Positions 9,137 through 13,676 of a stretch of DNA of 13,676 nt are shown in pieces (within the stretch, counting starts at the first letter, position 1; each line of letters starts with the position of its first letter). The translations under genes were made by a program, and so were the position numbers. The DNA is taken from positions 1 to 13,676 of the forward strand of contig JAAAIG010000962.1 of NCBI GenBank assembly GCA_015852425.1. Reading direction: 5' to 3'. Below the pieces are notes generated by a model. It was not told the DNA's origin and made no database searches. It saw only the letters and a list, made by a program, of their open reading frames with translations. This stretch comes from Gryganskiella cystojenkinii. Its lineage: Eukaryota; Mortierellomycota; Mortierellomycetes; Mortierellales; Mortierellaceae.

Positions 9137-10435
9137 TTGAAACCCAGATATCGACAAGAAGAACAGGTCCATAGGCAATGAGTACCATCATGTGGTAATG
9201 AGAACAAGGGGTAAAGTCTGACGTCGTCGATGAGCGCAGGGCATCCCCTGTGGAAATTCTAGATGATGCAGGGATCCAAGATGAAGTCGGGGTGCACGAC
9301 GTCAGGCGCCAAGAAGCCCATGGTGATGGCAGGGTACAGGAAAGAAAGGACGACACCAGCTGAGAGAACTCTGGAATGGGCTGTGAGGAACTATTGTACC
9401 AAAGACGACCGAATTGGAATGCGAATTGTCACGTTCGGTCTTTCATCTCACAGTGAATGGCAGTTGGATTGCTCAGATGCACTTTGGTCGCCATAACATG
9501 CCTCAAATCCGACACTTCACTTTGGAAGAATTCAGGTTCGGCCAGCCCGAATGACTTGAACCCGGTAGTATTTCTCGACTGGGTGAAAGGATCTATTAGA
9601 GAGCAAGATAAATTATACTCGGCCTATATTGCATTGTATAATCAGGACGCGCGCACTCGGAATCGAGATAGCGACAATGTGGAAAGTCAAAGGAGGGCCA
9701 AAGCTGGATTCTTACTGGACTACGACTCCGACGAGGACGGTATTGAGGAAATTGCGCGTGGGCTATAGGCTTTTTGCTTACTTGTCAGAACTGTCATGGA
9801 AGGATGTACTTGTACTAATTTGATCCTCTTCTGCTATGTAAGTCCAGAACGTCATTGCTGCCGCAAAGAATTCGTCAACGCTTCAGTCCGCCGTTGGTAC
9901 TCATCAACTCCAAGAAGCGCTTCATGAGCTACAGGCATCAGGACAGCGACAGCCACAATCGCAACAGCGGGAGCGAGAACAACAACAGCATGAAACGCAA
10001 CAGGGTCTTGAACGAACGCCATCGTTGACGCACCAGCTCTTTGACGACCAGATCCACTCAGACGCGCAAGATGGCGATTACGACCCTTCCAGTAGGAGCA
10101 GTGCTAGAACATCTTTAACATCGATCGATTTTCATTTGCAGACTATTTCACAGGGCCCGGGACAACGTCTTGCAAATGGAAGACGTCTGCAAGATGCAAG
10201 ATTGACGACTTCGATGTCTCGGACATCCTCATGAACGTCCGAAAGGATCTTGTTCGATGACAGTGCTACCTGACATCCAGCTCGGAAATATTGTAAGTTT
10301 CATGTTTCTCAGCTCGCCTTGTGCTATTATTCCCAGTATCGTTGTCTGATTTATTCCATTTGTAGAGCTTTGAACTTTGCATTCATGGGGGATCTCCTCG
10401 AGGAGTATCCTCCTCTGGATGTGGTTGAGGTCTAG
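9137..10435 (+). pseudogene. decayed gene of unknown family, 3' part with Gln-rich segment
   Basis: From 9137 to about 9534 the frame is broken; recognisable pieces include VVDERRASPVEILDDAGIQD and HNMPQIRHFTLEEFRFGQP. From about 9545 it is nearly clean: PNDLNPVVFLDWVKGSIREQ to an acidic DYDSDEDGIEEIA, then an intron at 9758-9842 (ACTAAT branch), a Gln/Glu-rich exon 9843-10091 (QQREREQQQHETQQ), a 50-bp intron 10092-10141, an exon with KIDDFDVSDILMNVRKDLV ending at TGA 10258-10260, and, in the same frame beyond it, QCYLTSSSEI, a 73-bp intron 10293-10365 and ALNFAFMGDLLEEYPPLDV to a TAG at 10433. If the TGA is the true end, the last two pieces are 3' UTR, but their protein-like text and retained splice sites argue for a nonsense change. 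No domain is recognised. A coiled-coil or regulatory role for the Gln-rich part is only a guess. Confidence 0.55.
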
Positions 10436-10465
10436 CGTTTCTCGAGAATAATCGCCATTCAGCAT

Positions 10466-10624
10466 TTGATTCTATTAGATTTGATTCGATTTTTGCAACC
10501 CATTCGATTTGATTTGATATTTTCGAATTCGAATAGAGCTCCGATTCGATTCGATTCGACTTTTATTCGACATTATACTCACATCGAATTCGAATAAGGT
10601 CGTCCATATTCGATTCGATTCGAA
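10466..10624. repeat. degenerate ATTCG/GATTT tandem tract
   Basis: This is about 160 bp built from variants of GATTCGATT and its complement, with perfect stretches such as ATTCGATTCGATTCG. Two copies of the palindrome-containing 13-mer TCGAATTCGAATA lie at 10523-10535 and 10584-10596. The composition is far more biased than the flanks. It resembles a decayed pentanucleotide satellite. It starts about 30 bp after the last coding trail and ends before another possible one. Confidence 0.75.
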
Positions 10625-11250
10625 AGTTGAGAAGCTCTATAGTGAGGTCTTTGCCGCAGTGCAGACTACAGCGCCAGTCAAAGATGAGGTTGATTCGTTG
10701 GTATCCTGTTATCTGTATTCTGGTCAAAGACATTCGTTCGGAAGTTGACAATGGCAAGCAATGAAATACGAGAGTCGAGCCGAGGGTGGATCCGGAGGAG
10801 GCCAAGGGGGTAAGAAACTTGGTCAACCATGTCGATAACAAGGGTCCGCACTACTTCATGTAAGGTACCGGGATGGAGTGGCAACGGAGAGGAACATCAC
10901 CCGAAAAAGATGACTGTTAACGGAAACATTGCCAATCTTGGGCTAGTGGTTTCGGCGGTTGGTCATCAACAAGGACAATGATGGAAACGGGTTCAAGAAG
11001 GAGCATGAGGAGACCGGTGAATATCCGAAGATGGAAGGGAACAGGATCGGGGAGGATAATGTTAGAGTAGATAAGGACGCGATCAAATCAGGAGCGACAT
11101 GTGGCTGTTCGTATCAGGGAGCTGGCTGCGACGAATTGGCTCTCTCTTTTTCTTATGTCGGCCCTGAGGTCGCGCGTTCGGAGAAAAGTGAACCAGTCGG
11201 AAACGGACGTCAATTAAGCATCAGAAATCATATAAAATGGTGGATCGACT
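10625..11250 (+). pseudogene. possible coding remnants after the repeat tract
   Basis: Short protein-like text is seen in more than one frame: LYSEVFAAVQTTAPVKDEVD at about 10637-10696, and in another frame VDPEEAKGVRNLVNHVDNKG at about 10789-10848, both interrupted by stops and frame changes. A 97-codon frame at 10959-11252 is open but reads as low-information hydrophilic sequence. These may be the continued 3' end of the decayed gene upstream, split by the ATTCG tract, or another relic. The family is unknown. Confidence 0.3.
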
Positions 11251-11689
11251 GAACTCACCCGACAGCAACGTGCCAGGACGGGAATCATCCGAGAGATGGT
11301 CCAAGAACGAGTAGTATTTATTTTTCAAAAATAAAATAGTCGCAGCGCACGGAGAAGACTAGTGTGAGGATGAAACAGTGAAGGCTTCCAACATATTTCA
11401 TCAGAACATTGTTTTTTATCTTACCCAAGGTCCCTTGCAGGAATGGAGGTTTATTAAGGCGGTAGTGAACAATTTTAATACATTGGTCGGCATCATTAGG
11501 ACTCGGTATACGACGTGTTCATGACCGCGAGAAAAAGGATGTAACAAGCTGTCAAGTGGGATTCTGACCTTGGAGCAGCGTTCGGCAAAAAAAAAATTGA
11601 AGATAGCGCTCTCAGATCAGCTGGTAGATATTATTATTATCGTCAAGGCGTAACCTTGACCATTACCACAGGTTGATATTCAATATTAT

Positions 11690-11758
11690 GCGACAAGCGT
11701 ACTGTGCCAAATGTGAGCTTTCGACATTGGGATGATGCCACATGTAACCAGCAGAGGC
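11690..11758 (+). repeat. diverged direct repeat, copy A
   Basis: This copy runs from GCGACAAGCGTACTGTGCC through ACATTGGGATGATGCCACAT to AACCAGCAGAGGC. It aligns with copy B at 11797-11864 with small indels; the best core is CATTGGG, two mismatches, TG.TGCC, .CATG.AACCAGCAGA.GC. Confidence 0.55.
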
Positions 11759-11796
11759 TGATGCTTTCGCGTTAAAACATAAAGAATTCTACTACA

Positions 11797-11864
11797 CGAC
11801 AACAAGCACACAGTGCTAACAGAGTTTCCAGCATTGGGTTGCTGCCGCATGCAACCAGCAGAAG
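11797..11864 (+). repeat. diverged direct repeat, copy B
   Basis: This copy runs from CGACAACAAGCACACAGTGC through GCATTGGGTTGCTGCCGCAT to AACCAGCAGAAGC. It lies 107 bp downstream of copy A in the same orientation. The origin of the duplication is unknown. Confidence 0.55.
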
Positions 11865-12180
11865 CGCCAAGGAAGAAAACAAATCAAATGCCTTCGTGGC
11901 TTCCACTGAATGCATTCCCGAAAGAACATCACAAGGCACGGAGCATCGAACATGTATAGCTTTACAAGCACTGCTTTGGGTGTTCCTGAATGTCGGGATA
12001 AAACTGCTGAATAGTAAACAGAGACTTGCCTCGTTTCCAATGTCAGACGGGCATGTGCGTGCATGTAGCGGGGTACGGGTGAAAGAGAGTGCTGTGTCCA
12101 ACAGCACAAGCCGAAGAAAATCGAAAATGATTAAGGGGTACATGGCATCGTGGCAGCCAACCGTTGTTCGTGCCATTTTG

Positions 12181-12346
12181 ATGAGCATTTCGTGTTCTTG
12201 CCATTCATCATCATTCCTTTGTTCCCCTTCCTCTCAAACTTCATCCACAGTTCGAATTCGGGACTCGGGACTGGAAAGAATTTAACAGACGACAAGCACT
12301 CCTTTCCAAAAACTTCACTTTCTGCTCTACGTGAACTGGCCAAACT
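12181..12346 (+). promoter_or_regulatory. leader/promoter of the coatomer gene
   Basis: A C/T-rich stretch (TTCCTTTGTTCCCCTTCCTC at 12215-12234) lies about 110 to 130 bases before the ATG at 12347, echoing the leaders of the other genes in the window. No clear TATA box is seen. The transcription start is inferred to lie downstream of this tract. Confidence 0.45.
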
Positions 12347-13676
12347 ATGCTGACAAAGGTTTGTCCGCATTCCAGCAACTTCATCGCCTTCGAGGGATCT
12401 TTGTCATGCGACTCACCACTTTCCTTTCCTCACTTCTAGTTCGAGTCCAAGAGCAACCGTGTCAAAGGCATCGCGTTCCATCCTAAGCGTCCTTGGATCC
12501 TTGCTGCCCTTCACAATGGTTCTGTCCAACTTTGGGACTATCGTATGGGAACGCTTTTGGAAAGATTCGATGAACACGACGGTAAGAAACAACAAAGACT
12601 TTTTTCAATGACCTGATCGTGTGGTGAAAATGATATCTGACCTGTTTCCATAAATAAAAATAGGCCCTGTTCGTGGAGTTTCTTTCCATTCTTCGCAGCC
12701 CTTGTTTGTCTCTTGTGGGTAAGAAAATGCCCCAGAGAAATTATGATACTGATTGAATCGAAGAAATTGGGAGAAGGCAGTCATACATCAACCCTGTCAA
12801 TGCAACTGACACCCACTACTTCCTATCGCTCTCCACCTCCAACCATGGAAATCTAAAAGTGATGATTACAAAATCAAGGTTTGGAACTACAAGACGCGCC
12901 GCTGCCTCTTTACATTGACCGGACATCTGGATTACGTCCGCACCGTTTATTTCCATCACGAATACCCCTGGATCCTGAGTTGCTCGGACGATCAGACGAT
13001 TCGCATTTGGAACTGGCAGTCGCGCAATTGCATCGCTATCCTCACAGGACATAACCACTACGTGTTTTCTGCTCAGTTTCACCCCAAGGAGGACCTCATC
13101 GTGTCGGCATCTTTAGATCAGACCGTTCGTGTTTGGGATTTCTCTGGTAAGTGCATGCTTAAATGGTATTACGTGAGTACTGCATCAACCGAGCGTAATA
13201 TCTGATAGAAATCACTCGGATCAAATTGACTAACGTAGGCCTGAGAAAGAAAAACGCGGCTCCCGGAACAGTCTCCTTCGACGAAAGTGCTCATCGTGCT
13301 TCACAACAAGCCGATATTTTCGGAAGCACCGATGCGATCGTAAAGTTTGTTCTGGAGGGCCATGACCGCAGTGTCAACTGGGCCACGTTTCACCCAACCC
13401 TCCCTTTGATCGTTTCCGCCGGCGACGATCGCCAGGTCAAGCTCTGGCGTATGAATGGTATGATTATTATAGGCGCAAAACTGGAAACAAGTGCAACATC
13501 GAATGTAAAACTGCAGACTCAGACTCGTAACGCTTACTGAATGATCGACTGTACCAAACAGAAACAAAGGCTTGGGAAGTGGACACTTGCCGTGGACATA
13601 CCAACAATGTCTCTAGTGCTCTTTTCCATCAGCGACAAGAGCTGATCATTTCAGTGGCCGAGGACAAGTGCATCCG
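12347..13676 (+). CDS. COPA: coatomer subunit alpha (alpha-COP), 5' part
   Basis: Exons are 12347-12358, 12440-12581, 12664-12718, 12860-13146, 13239-13457 and 13562-13676 (continuing off the end). Five GT-AG introns of 81-141 bp keep frame. The first exon codes only MLTK. About 276 of the roughly 1200 residues usual for alpha-COP are seen. They form the N-terminal WD40 propeller, with successive blades ending VQLWDYR, IKVWNYK, IRIWNWQ, VRVWDFS and VKLWRMN, and a sixth starting. Signature text includes [66 protein letters not shown] and [15 protein letters not shown] loop after LRKKN (about residues 165-195) is as in orthologues. Alpha-COP is part of the COPI coat for Golgi-to-ER retrograde transport; the N-terminal propeller binds dilysine cargo tails. 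Nothing in the visible part is broken, so this is a housekeeping anchor. Confidence 0.97.

Larger units (their letters stand above)
11251..12180. other. non-coding stretch upstream of the coatomer gene
   Basis: No gene is supported. Opposed frames at 11772-12188 (-) and 11839-12285 (+) overlap each other, lack splice or leader support and read unlike protein. The stretch holds an A9 run at about 11588 and a diverged direct repeat pair, listed separately. Confidence 0.5.

Noticed and set aside
9096..9356. Minus-strand ORF of 86 codons
   Set aside because: It lies opposite the plus-strand coding trail that includes VVDERRASPVEILDDAG, and it is low-complexity Ser/Thr text.
10258..10260. Programmed readthrough or selenocysteine at the TGA
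   Set aside because: There is no supporting structure, and the upstream part of the same locus has many other stops and frameshifts, so ordinary decay explains it better.
11772..12285. Overlapping ORFs on both strands (138 and 148 codons)
   Set aside because: They contradict each other, show no splice or leader signals, and contain the non-coding repeat copy B.
1..13676. tRNA genes, CRISPR arrays, terminal inverted repeats of a transposon, reverse transcriptase or integrase
   Set aside because: None was found on reading both strands; the decayed regions show CRN-like and unknown protein text rather than transposase or polymerase motifs.

Overview
The window looks like nuclear DNA of an early-diverging fungus, most likely a Mortierella-like member of Mucoromycota. 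Support: short spliceosomal introns (about 50 to 140 bp) with GTAAGT-type donors and CTAAC/CTAAT branch sites; pyrimidine-rich leaders before start codons; a fungal-type coatomer alpha gene; and a decayed Crinkler (CRN) gene of the kind expanded in Mortierellomycotina, Glomeromycotina and chytrids. The taxon is inferred from style and gene content, since no rRNA or mitochondrial marker is present.

Layout. 263-2545 (+) is a seven-exon gene for a 574-residue protein of unknown function, including an 18-nt microexon; its C-terminal half resembles a PD-(D/E)XK-like fold with the catalytic Lys replaced. 3059-3319 (+) is an intronless gene for an 86-residue protein with a Cys-Cys hydrophobic segment. 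3983-5028 (+) is a two-exon PhzF-family gene. 5340-7077 (-) is a heavily frameshifted CRN-effector pseudogene. 7562-10435 (+) holds a second, unrelated decayed multi-exon gene (or two adjacent ones), divergent from the CRN relic. Next come a degenerate ATTCG-type repeat tract (10466-10624), weak coding remnants, and a 1.1 kb non-coding stretch with a diverged direct repeat pair. 12347-13676 (+) is the 5' end of the coatomer alpha-subunit gene (six exons seen), which runs off the window.

Overall, three apparently intact genes on the left and the housekeeping COPA gene on the right flank about 5 to 6 kb of degraded accessory DNA. The genes do not form a pathway. The most noteworthy parts are the split, nuclease-like unknown gene and the CRN/unknown-family graveyard, where an intact architecture can still be read through stops and frameshifts. 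Gene models were built by hand from splice signals and frame continuity; none has been checked by alignment or RNA data.
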